Below, piece by piece: positions 52,590 through 64,000 of a stretch of 64,000 nt of DNA (position 1 is the first letter of the stretch; the number at the start of each line of letters is the position of its first letter). The DNA is taken from the NCBI GenBank assembly GCA_964057225.1, contig OZ059896.1:3224001-3288000 (forward strand). Reading direction: 5' to 3'. The notes beneath the pieces are model-generated. The model was not told the origin of the DNA, ran no database searches, and was given only the letters and a program-made list of their open reading frames with translations. This stretch comes from Auanema rhodensis (lineage: Eukaryota; Nematoda; Chromadorea; Rhabditida; Rhabditidae). Made by a program: the position numbers and the translations under genes.

Positions 52590-55500
52590 AAATCTGATAA
52601 CACAGATCGACGCAGCTTAAAAAACCGCATCGAATGCACTATATTACATTGAGAAAAGCTTAATACAAAAATTAGTTATGATCGTTTGAAAAATGATGCA
52701 TTAGTGTATGTTGAGTTTCCATGTACACTCAAAATTGCTTCCAAAAACATTTTGACAAAAATTTTTTCGAAAAATTTCAAAATAATTTAGCAAAAAGTAG
52801 ATGTTTTTAGATTCCTTTTTTTAAAGCAAAAACGATGGACAATGTTATTCAACGAAAAAATTAATTCTTCAGGGTGAAAATCGAGGATATAAGTGTGAAC
52901 TTATATCAGTTAATATCTCGGTGCATTTTTAAGCTAGCGCAAATCTGATAACACAGATCGACGCAGCTTAAAAATCCGCATCGATTGCACTATATTACAT
53001 AGAGAAACGCTCAATACAAAAATTAGTTATGATCGTTTGAAAAATGATGCATTAGTGTATGTTGAGTTTCCATGTACACTCAAAATTGCTTCCAAAAACA
53101 TTTTGACAAAAATTTTTTCGAAAAATTTCAAAATAATTTAGCAAAAAGTAGATGTTTTTAGATTCCTTCTTTCAAGGCAAAAACGATGGACAATGTTATT
53201 CAACGAAAAAATTAATTCTTCAGGGTGAAAATCGAGGATATAAGTGTGAACTTATATCAGTTGATATCTCGGTGCATTTTTAAGCTAGCGCAAATCTGAT
53301 AACACAGATCGAAGCAGCTAAAAATCCGCATCGAATGCATTATACTACATGGAGAAACGCTCATCACAAAAATTAGTTATGATCGTTTGAAAAATGATGC
53401 ATTAGTGTATGTTGAGTTTCCATGTACACTCAACATTGCTTCCAAAAACATTTTGACAAAACTTTTTCGAAAAATTTCAAAATAATTTCGCAAAAAGTAG
53501 ATGTTTTTAGATTCCTTTTTTTGAGGCAAAAACGATGGACAATGTTATTCAACGAAAAAATTAATTCTTCAGGGTGAAAATCGAGGATATAAGTGTGAAC
53601 TTATATCAGTTAATATCTCGGTGCATTTTTAAGCTAGCGCAAATCTGATAACACAGATCGACGCAGCTTAAAAAACCGCATCGAATGCACTATATTACAT
53701 TGAGAAAAGCTTAATACAAAAATTAGTTATGATCGTTTGAAAAATGATGCATTAGTGTATGTTGAGTTTCCATGTACACTCAAAATTGCTTCCAAAAACA
53801 TTTTGACAAAAATTTTTTCGAAAAATTTCAAAATAATTTAGCAAAAAGTAGATGTTTTTAGATTCCTTCTTTCAAGGCAAAAACGATGGACAATGTTATT
53901 CAACGAAAAAATTAATTCTTCAGGGTGAAAATCGAGGATATAAGTGTGAACTTATATCAGTTAATATCTCGGTGCATTTTTAAGCTAGCGCAAATCTGAT
54001 AACACAGATCGACGCAGCTTAAAAATCCGCATCGAATGCACTATATTACATTGAGGAAAGCTTAATACAAAAATTAGTTATTATCGTTTGAAAAATGATG
54101 CATTAGTGTATGTTGAGTTTCCATGTACACTCAACATTGCTTCCAAAAACATTTTGACAAAAATTTTTTCGAAAAATTTCAAAATAATTTAGCAAAAAGT
54201 AGATGTTTTTAGATTCCTTCTTTCAAGGCAAAAACGATGGACAATGTTATTCAACGAAAAAATTAATTCTTCAGGGTGAAAATCGAGGATATAAGTGTGA
54301 ACTTATATCAGTTGATATCTCGGTGCATTTTTAAGCTAGCGCAAATCTGATAACATAGATCGACGCAGCTTAAAAGTCCGCATCGAATGCACTATATTAC
54401 ATAGAGAAACGCTCAATACAAAAATTAGTTATGATCGTTTGAAAAATGATGCATTAGTGTATGTTGAGTTTCCATGTACACTCAACATTGCTTCCAAAAA
54501 CATTTTGACAAAAATTTTTTCGAAAAATTTCAAAATAATTTCGCAAAAAGTAGATGTTTTTAGATTCCTTTTTTTGAGGCAAAAACGATGGACAATGTTA
54601 TTCAACGAAAAAATTAATTCTTCAGGGTGAAAATCGAGGATATAAGTGTGAACTTATATCAGTTAATATCTCGGTGCATTTTTAAGCTAGCGCAAATCTG
54701 ATAACACAGATCGACGCAGCTTAAAAAACCGCATCGAATGCACTATATTACATTGAGAAAAGCTTAATACAAAAATTAGTTATGATCGTTTGAAAAATGA
54801 TGCATTAGTGTATGTTGAGTTTCCATGTACACTCAAAATTGCTTCCAAAAACATTTTGACAAAAATTTTTTCGAAAAATTTCAAAATAATTTAGCAAAAA
54901 GTAGATGTTTTTAGATTCCTTCTTTCAAGGCAAAAACGATGGACATTGTTATTCAACGAAAAAATTAATTCTTCAGGGTGAAAATCGAGGATATAAGTGT
55001 GAACTTATATCAGTTAATATCTCGGTGCATTTTTAAGCTAGCGCAAATCTGATAACACAGATCGACGCAGCTTACAAAACCGCATCGAATGCACTATATT
55101 ACATTGAGAAAAGCTTATTACAAAAATTAGTTATGATCGTTTGAAAAATGATGCATTAGTGTATGTTGAGTTTCCATGTACACTCAAAATTGCTTCCAAA
55201 AACATTTTGACAAAAATTTTTTCGAAAAATTTCAAAATAATTTAGCAAAAAGTAGATGTTTTTAGATTCCTTCTTTCAAGGCAAAAACGATGGACAATGT
55301 TATTCAACGAAAAAATTAATTCTTCAGGGTGAAAATCGAGGATATAAGTGTGAACTTATATCAGTTAATATCTCGGTGCATTTTTAAGCTAGCGCAAATC
55401 TGATAACACAGATCGACGCAGCTTAAAAAACCGCATCGAATGCACTATATTACATTGAGAAAAGCTTAATACAAAAATTAGTTATGATCGTTTGAAAAAT

Positions 55501-58201
55501 GATGCATTAGTGTATGTTGAGTTTCCATGTACACTCAAAATTGCTTCCAAAAACATTTTGACAAAAATTTTTTCGAAAAATTTCAAAATAATTTAGCAAA
55601 AAGTAGATGTTTTTAGATTCCTTTTTTTAAAGCAAAAACGATGGACAATGTTATTCAACGAAAAAATTAATTCTTCAGGGTGAAAATCGAGGATATAAGT
55701 GTGAACTTATATCAGTTAATATCTCGGTGCATTTTTAAGCTAGCGCAAATCTGATAACACAGATCGACGCAGCTTAAAAATCCGCATCGATTGCACTATA
55801 TTACATAGAGAAACGCTCAATACAAAAATTAGTTATGATCGTTTGAAAAATGATGCATTAGTGTATGTTGAGTTTCCATGTACACTCAAAATTGCTTCCA
55901 AAAACATTTTGACAAAAATTTTTTCGAAAAATTTCAAAATAATTTAGCAAAAAGTAGATGTTTTTAGATTCCTTCTTTCAAGGCAAAAACGATGGACAAT
56001 GTTATTCAACGAAAAAATTAATTCTTCAGGGTGAAAATCGAGGATATAAGTGTGAACTTATATCAGTTGATATCTCGGTGCATTTTTAAGCTAGCGCAAA
56101 TCTGATAACACAGATCGAAGCAGCTAAAAATCCGCATCGAATGCATTATACTACATGGAGAAACGCTCATCACAAAAATTAGTTATGATCGTTTGAAAAA
56201 TGATGCATTAGTGTATGTTGAGTTTCCATGTACACTCAACATTGCTTCCAAAAACATTTTGACAAAACTTTTTCGAAAAATTTCAAAATAATTTCGCAAA
56301 AAGTAGATGTTTTTAGATTCCTTTTTTTGAGGCAAAAACGATGGACAATGTTATTCAACGAAAAAATTAATTCTTCAGGGTGAAAATCGAGGATATAAGT
56401 GTGAACTTATATCAGTTAATATCTCGGTGCATTTTTAAGCTAGCGCAAATCTGATAACACAGATCGACGCAGCTTAAAAAACCGCATCGAATGCACTATA
56501 TTACATTGAGAAAAGCTTAATACAAAAATTAGTTATGATCGTTTGAAAAATGATGCATTAGTGTATGTTGAGTTTCCATGTACACTCAAAATTGCTTCCA
56601 AAAACATTTTGACAAAAATTTTTTCGAAAAATTTCAAAATAATTTAGCAAAAAGTAGATGTTTTTAGATTCCTTCTTTCAAGGCAAAAACGATGGACAAT
56701 GTTATTCAACGAAAAAATTAATTCTTCAGGGTGAAAATCGAGGATATAAGTGTGAACTTATATCAGTTAATATCTCGGTGCATTTTTAAGCTAGCGCAAA
56801 TCTGATAACACAGATCGACGCAGCTTAAAAATCCGCATCGAATGCACTATATTACATTGAGGAAAGCTTAATACAAAAATTAGTTATTATCGTTTGAAAA
56901 ATGATGCATTAGTGTATGTTGAGTTTCCATGTACACTCAACATTGCTTCCAAAAACATTTTGACAAAAATTTTTTCGAAAAATTTCAAAATAATTTAGCA
57001 AAAAGTAGATGTTTTTAGATTCCTTCTTTCAAGGCAAAAACGATGGACAATGTTATTCAACGAAAAAATTAATTCTTCAGGGTGAAAATCGAGGATATAA
57101 GTGTGAACTTATATCAGTTGATATCTCGGTGCATTTTTAAGCTAGCGCAAATCTGATAACATAGATCGACGCAGCTTAAAAGTCCGCATCGAATGCACTA
57201 TATTACATAGAGAAACGCTCAATACAAAAATTAGTTATGATCGTTTGAAAAATGATGCATTAGTGTATGTTGAGTTTCCATGTACACTCAACATTGCTTC
57301 CAAAAACATTTTGACAAAAATTTTTTCGAAAAATTTCAAAATAATTTCGCAAAAAGTAGATGTTTTTAGATTCCTTTTTTTGAGGCAAAAACGATGGACA
57401 ATGTTATTCAACGAAAAAATTAATTCTTCAGGGTGAAAATCGAGGATATAAGTGTGAACTTATATCAGTTAATATCTCGGTGCATTTTTAAGCTAGCGCA
57501 AATCTGATAACACAGATCGACGCAGCTTAAAAAACCGCATCGAATGCACTATATTACATTGAGAAAAGCTTAATACAAAAATTAGTTATGATCGTTTGAA
57601 AAATGATGCATTAGTGTATGTTGAGTTTCCATGTACACTCAAAATTGCTTCCAAAAACATTTTGACAAAAATTTTTTCGAAAAATTTCAAAATAATTTAG
57701 CAAAAAGTAGATGTTTTTAGATTCCTTCTTTCAAGGCAAAAACGATGGACATTGTTATTCAACGAAAAAATTAATTCTTCAGGGTGAAAATCGAGGATAT
57801 AAGTGTGAACTTATATCAGTTAATATCTCGGTGCATTTTTAAGCTAGCGCAAATCTGATAACACAGATCGACGCAGCTTACAAAACCGCATCGAATGCAC
57901 TATATTACATTGAGAAAAGCTTATTACAAAAATTAGTTATGATCGTTTGAAAAATGATGCATTAGTGTATGTTGAGTTTCCATGTACACTCAAAATTGCT
58001 TCCAAAAACATTTTGACAAAAATTTTTTCGAAAAATTTCAAAATAATTTAGCAAAAAGTAGATGTTTTTAGATTCCTTCTTTCAAGGCAAAAACGATGGA
58101 CAATGTTATTCAACGAAAAAATTAATTCTTCAGGGTGAAAATCGAGGATATAAGTGTGAACTTATATCAGTTGATATCTCGGTGCATTTTTAAGCTAGCG
58201 C
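52590..58201 (+). repeat. Satellite B 8-mer, tandem duplicate (period 2,806 bp)
   Basis: Copies 52590-55395 and 55396-58201. All eight monomers carry matching private markers: TTTTTTAAAGC, CGATTGCAC, the one-base-shorter GAAGCAGCTAAAAATCC (53311 and 56117), TTATTATCG, AAAAGTCCGC with TTTCGC, GGACATTGTT, and CTTACAAAACCGC with GCTTATTAC. Only the end of the last monomer differs (AATATC against GATATC). This is the clearest single-event duplication in the array. Confidence 0.92.
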
Positions 58202-61200
58202 AAATCTGATAACATAGATCGACGCAGCTTAAAAGTCCGCATCGAATGCACTATACTACATTAAGAAAAGCTTAATACAAAAATTAGTTATGATCGTTTG
58301 AAAAATGATGCATTAGTGTATGTTGAGTTTCCATGTACACTCAAAATTGCTTCCAAAAACATTTTGACAAAAATTTTTTCGAAAAATTTCAAAATAATTT
58401 AGCAAAAAGTAGATGTTTTTAGATTCCTTTTTTCGAGGCAAAAACGATGGACAATGTTATTCAACGAAAAAATTAATTCTTCAGGGTGAAAATCGAGGAT
58501 ATAAGTGTGAACTTATATCAGTTAATATCTCGGTGCATTTTTAAGCTAGCGCAAATCTGATAACACAGATCGACGCAGCTTACAAAACCGCATCGAATGC
58601 ACTATATTACATTGAGAAAAGCTTAATACAAAAATTAGTTATGATCGTTTGAAAAATGATGCATTAGTGTATGTTGAGTTTCCATGTACACTCAAAATTG
58701 CTTCCAAAAACATTTTGACAAAAATTTTTTCGAAAAATTTCAAAATAATTTAGCAAAAAGTAGATGTTTTTAGATTCCTTCTTTCAAGGCAAAAACGATG
58801 GACAATGTTATTCAACGAAAAAATTAATTCTTCAGGGTGAAAATCGAGGATATAAGTGTGAACTTATATCAGTTGATATCTCGGTGCATTTTTAAGCTAG
58901 CGCAAATCTGATAACATAGATCGACGCAGCTTAAAAGTCCGCATCGAATGCACTATACTACATTAAGAAAAGCTTAATACAAAAATTAGTTATGATCGTT
59001 TGAAAAATGATGCATTAGTGTATGTTGAGTTTCCATGTACACTCAAAATTGCTTCCAAAAACATTTTGACAAAAATTTTTTCGAAAAATTTCAAAATAAT
59101 TTAGCAAAAAGTAGATGTTTTTAGATTCCTTTTTTCGAGGCAAAAACGATGGACAATGTTATTCAACGAAAAAATTAATTCTTCAGGGTGAAAATCGAGG
59201 ATATAAGTGTGAACTTATATCAGTTGATATCTCGGTGCATTTTTAAGCTAGCGCAAATCTGATAACACAGATCGAAGCAGCTTAAAAATCCGCATCGAAT
59301 GCACTATAATACATTTAGAAACGCTCAATACAAAAATTAGTTATGATCGTTTGAAAAATGATGCATTAGTGTATGTTGAGTTTCCATGTACACTCAAAAT
59401 TGCTTCCAAAAACATTTTGACAAAAATTTTTTCGAAAAATTTCAAAATAATTTAGCAAAAAGTAGATGTTTTTAGATTCCTTCTTTCAAGGCAAAAACGA
59501 TGGACAATGTTATTCAACGAAAAAATTAATTCTTCAGGGTGAAAATCGAGGATATAAGTGTGAACTTATATCAGTTGATATCTCGGTGCATTTTTAAGCT
59601 AGCGCAAATCTGATAACATAGATCGACGCAGCTTAAAAGTCCGCATCGAATGCACTATACTACATTAAGAAAAGCTTAATACAAAAATTAGTTATGATCG
59701 TTTGAAAAATGATGCATTAGTGTATGTTGAGTTTCCATGTACACTCAAAATTGCTTCCAAAAACATTTTGACAAAAATTTTTTCGAAAAATTTCAAAATA
59801 ATTTAGCAAAAAGTAGATGTTTTTAGATTCCTTTTTTCGAGGCAAAAACGATGGACAATGTTATTCAACGAAAAAATTAATTCTTCAGGGTGAAAATCGA
59901 GGATATAAGTGTGAACTTATATCAGTTGATATCTCGGTGCATTTTTAAGCTAGCGCAAATCTGATAACACAGATCGAAGCAGCTTAAAAATCCGCATCGA
60001 ATGCACTATAATACATTAAGAAACGCTCAATACAAAAATTAGTTATGATCGTTTGAAAAATGATGCATTAGTGTATGTTGAGTTTCCATGTACACTCAAA
60101 ATTGCTTCCAAAAACATTTTGACAAAAATTTTTTCGAAAAATTTCAAAATAATTTAGCAAAAAGTAGATGTTTTTAGATTCCTTCTTTCAAGGCAAAAAC
60201 GATGGACGATGTTATTCAACGAAAAAATTAATTCTTCAGGGTGAAAATCGAGAATATAAGTGTGAACTTATATCAGTTAATATCTCGGTGCATTTTTAAG
60301 CTAGCGCAAATCTGATAACACAGATCGACGCAGCTTAAAAATCCGCATCGAATGCATTATACTACATGGAGAAACGCTCATCACAAAAATTAGTTATGAT
60401 CGTTTGAAAAATGATGCATTAGTGTATGTTGAGTTTCCATGTACACTCAACATTGCTTCCAAAAACATTTTGACAAATTTTTTTCGAAAAATTTCAAAAT
60501 AATTTCGCAAAAAGTAGATGTTTTTAGATTCCTTTTTTTGAGGCAAAAACGATGGACAATGTTATTCAACGAAAAAATTAATTCTTCAGGGTGAAAATCG
60601 AGGATATAAGTGTGAACTTATATCAGTTGATATCTCGGTGCATTTTTAAGCTAGCGCAAATCTGATAACACAGATCGACGCAGCTTAAAAATCCGCATCG
60701 AATGCACTATATTACATTGAGGAAAGCTTAATACAAAAATCAGTTATGATTGTTTGAAAAATGATGCATTAGTGTATGTTGAGTTTCCATGTACACTCAA
60801 AATTGCTTCCAAAAACATTTTGACAAAAATTTTTTCGAAAAATTTCAAAATAATTTAGCAAAAAGTAGATGTTTTTAGATTCCTTCTTTCAAGGCAAAAA
60901 CGATGGACAATGTTATTCAACGAAAAAATTAATTCTTCAGGGTGAAAATCGAGGATATAAGTGTGAACTTATATCAGTTGATATCTCGGTGCATTTTTAA
61001 GCTAGCGCAAATCTGATAACACAGATCGACGCAGCTTAAAAATCCGCATCGAATGCATTATACTACATGGAGAAACGCTCATCACAAAAATTAGTTATGA
61101 TCGTTTGAAAAATGATGCATTAGTGTATGTTGAGTTTCCATGTACACTCAACATTGCTTCCAAAAACATTTTGACAAAATTTTTTCGAAAAATTTCAAAA

Positions 61201-64000
61201 TAATTTCGCAAAAAGTAGATGTTTTTAGATTCCTTTTTTTGAGGCAAAAACGATGGACAATGTTATTCAACGAAAAAATTAATTCTTCAGGGTGAAAATC
61301 GAGGATATAAGTGTGAACTTATATCAGTTAATATCTCGGTGCATTTTTAAGCTAGCGCAAATCTGATAACACAGATCGACGCAGCTTAAAAATCCGCATC
61401 GAATGCATTATATTACATAGAGAAAAGCTTAATACAAAAATTAGTTATGATCGTTTGAAAAATGATGCATTAGTGTATGTTGAGTTTCCATGTACACTCA
61501 AAATTGCTTCCAAAAACATTTTGACAAAATTTTTTCGAAAAATTTCAAAATAATTTCGCAAAAAGTAGATGTTTTTAGATTCCTTTTTTTGAGGCAAAAA
61601 CGATGGACAATGTTATTCAACGAAAAAATTAATTCTTCAGGGTGAAAATCGAGGATATAAGTGTGAACTTATATCAGTTGATATCTCGGTGCATTTTTAA
61701 GCTAGCGCAAATCTGATAACACAGATCGACGCAGCTTAAAAATCCGCATCGAATGCATTATACTACATGGAGAAACGCTCATCACAAAAATTAGTTATGA
61801 TCGTTTGAAAAATGATGCATTAGTGTATGTTGAGTTTCCATGTACACTCAAAATTGCTTCCAAAAACATTTTGACAAAAATTTTTTCGAAAAATTTCAAA
61901 ATAATTTAGCAAAAAGTAGATGTTTTTAGATTCCTTTTTTTGAGGCAAAAACGATGGACAATGTTATTCAACGAAAAAATTAATTCTTCAGGGTGAAAAT
62001 CGAGGATATAAGTGTGAACTTATATCAGTTGATATCTCGGTGCATTTTTAAGCTAGCGCAAATCTGATAACACAGATCGACGCAGCTTAAAAAACCGCAT
62101 CGAATGCACTATATTACATTGAGAAAAGCTTAATACAAAAATTAGTTATGATCGTTTGAAAAATGATGCATTAGTGTATGTTGAGTTTCCATGTACACTC
62201 AAAATTGCTTCCAAAAACATTTTGACAAAAATTTTTTCGAAAAATTTCAAAATAATTTAGCAAAAAGTAGATGTTTTTAGATTCCTTTTTTTAAAGCAAA
62301 AACGATGGACAATGTTATTCAACGAAAAAATTAATTCTTCAGGGTGAAAATCGAGGATATAAGTGTGAACTTATATCAGTTAATATCTCGGTGCATTTTT
62401 AAGCTAGCGCAAATCTGATAACACAGATCGACGCAGCTTAAAAATCCGCATCGAATGCACTATATTACATAGAGAAACGCTCAATACAAAAATTAGTTAT
62501 GATCGTTTGAAAAATGATGCATTAGTGTATGTTGAGTTTCCATGTACACTCAAAATTGCTTCCAAAAACATTTTGACAAAAATTTTTTCGAAAAATTTCA
62601 AAATAATTTAGCAAAAAGTAGATGTTTTTAGATTCCTTTTTTTAAAGCAAAAACGATGGACAATGTTATTCAACGAAAAAATTAATTCTTCAGGGTGAAA
62701 ATCGAGGATATAAGTGTGAACTTATATCAGTTGATATCTCGGTGCATTTTTAAGCTAGCGCAAATCTGATAACACAGATCGACGCAGCTTAAAAATCCGC
62801 ATCGAATGCATTATACTACATGGAGAAACGCTCATCACAAAAATTAGTTATGATCGTTTGAAAAATGATGCATTAGTGTATGTTGAGTTTCCATGTACAC
62901 TCAAAATTGCTTCCAAAAACATTTTGACAAAATTTTTTCGAAAAATTTCAAAATAATTTCGCAAAAAGTAGATGTTTTTAGATTCCTTTTTTTGAGGCAA
63001 AAACGATGGACAATGTTATTCAACGAAAAAATTAATTCTTCAGGGTGAAAATCGAGGATATAAGTGTGAACTTATATCAGTTAATATCTCGGTGCATTTT
63101 TAAGCTAGCGCAAATCTGATAACACAGATCGACGCAGCTTAAAAAACCGCATCGAATGCACTATATTACATTGAGAAAAGCTTAATACAAAAATTAGTTA
63201 TGATCGTTTGAAAAATGATGCATTAGTGTATGTTGAGTTTCCATGTACACTCAAAATTGCTTCCAAAAACATTTTGACAAAAATTTTTTCGAAAAATTTC
63301 AAAATAATTTAGCAAAAAGTAGATGTTTTTAGATTCCTTTTTTTAAAGCAAAAACGATGGACAATGTTATTCAACGAAAAAATTAATTCTTCAGGGTGAA
63401 AATCGAGGATATAAGTGTGAACTTATATCAGTTAATATCTCGGTGCATTTTTAAGCTAGCGCAAATCTGATAACACAGATCGACGCAGCTTAAAAATCCG
63501 CATCGAATGCACTATATTACATAGAGAAACGCTCAATACAAAAATTAGTTATGATCGTTTGAAAAATGATGCATTAGTGTATGTTGAGTTTCCATGTACA
63601 CTCAAAATTGCTTCCAAAAACATTTTGACAAAAATTTTTTCGAAAAATTTCAAAATAATTTAGCAAAAAGTAGATGTTTTTAGATTCCTTTTTTTAAAGC
63701 AAAAACGATGGACAATGTTATTCAACGAAAAAATTAATTCTTCAGGGTGAAAATCGAGGATATAAGTGTGAACTTATATCAGTTAATATCTCGGTGCATT
63801 TTTAAGCTAGCGCAAATCTGATAACACAGATCGACGCAGCTTAAAAATCCGCATCGAATGCACTATATTACATAGAGAAACGCTCAATACAAAAATTAGT
63901 TATGATCGTTTGAAAAATGATGCATTAGTGTATGTTGAGTTTCCATGTACACTCAAAATTGCTTCCAAAAACATTTTGACAAAAATTTTTTCGAAAAATT

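Larger units (their letters stand above)
10317..64000 (+). repeat. Satellite B array, 351-bp monomer, head-to-tail
   Basis: About 152 monomers, all in one orientation and cut by the right edge. I set the start of a monomer at AAATCTGATAACACAGATC, because the array itself begins exactly there. Most monomers are 351 bp. Variants of 349-353 bp arise from A/T runs (for example AAAAATTTTTTCG, AAAATTTTTTCG or AAACTTTTTCG) and from AAAAACACGC in place of AAAATCCGC. A hand count of one monomer gave 32% GC and 13 CpG. Variable sites fall into a few linked haplotypes (GAAGCAG or GACGCAG, several forms of the ACATxGAGxAA segment, TTTAGC or TTTCGC, TTCAAGG or TTCGAGG), which define the higher-order repeats. 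Some monomers contain a 63-residue open frame without an ATG start, but most carry a TAG in it, so the satellite is not protein-coding. Confidence 0.97.

Noticed and set aside
10317-64000. CRISPR-like repeat array
   Set aside because: Repeats are contiguous 351-bp monomers without unique spacers, there are no cas genes, and the context is eukaryotic.

Overview
This is a repeat-only window of an animal-type nuclear genome. It is AT-rich (about 32% GC in the main satellite by hand count) and holds two unrelated satellite DNAs separated by a short rearranged patch. The patch contains the only gene-derived sequence I can recognise: the 5' end of a replication-dependent histone H4 gene (present twice) and one histone-type 3' stem-loop. 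I see no intact protein-coding gene, tRNA, rRNA, CRISPR array or transposase. The short open frames are incidental readings of satellite monomers. The H4 start (Met-Ser-x-Arg-Gly-Lys-Gly-Gly-Lys-Gly-Leu) and the hairpin point to a metazoan. I cannot name the species.

Layout. 1-7628: satellite A, a unit of about 179 bp (178-185), arranged as five blocks in alternating orientation that form large fold-back palindromes. About 2.7 kb of this complex is repeated almost exactly 4,061 bp downstream. 7394-8200 and 9231-10036: two copies, roughly 98-99% identical, of an 807-bp segment carrying the H4 promoter and start. They flank a 1,030-bp minus-oriented satellite A block (8201-9230), so the whole reads as a tandem duplication of an 1,837-bp unit. 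10037-10316: single-copy sequence ending in the histone stem-loop.

10317-64000: satellite B, about 152 monomers of 351 bp, all head-to-tail and running off the right edge. It is organised in changing multi-monomer higher-order repeats: tandem 3-mers, 4-mers, a 7-mer and an 8-mer, plus a 5-monomer cassette present four times. The left edge is the most divergent part and includes a half monomer. A 9-bp inverted repeat with a GTGA loop is present in every monomer I checked.

Interpretation (inference): a junction between two heterochromatic satellites that invaded, or grew beside, a decayed piece of a histone gene cluster. It could be pericentromeric or centromeric, but no sequence mark proves that. 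The best candidates for something new are the histone-derived junction, the conserved hairpin in satellite B, the fold-back structure of satellite A, and the crossover-type recombination scars visible at monomer resolution.
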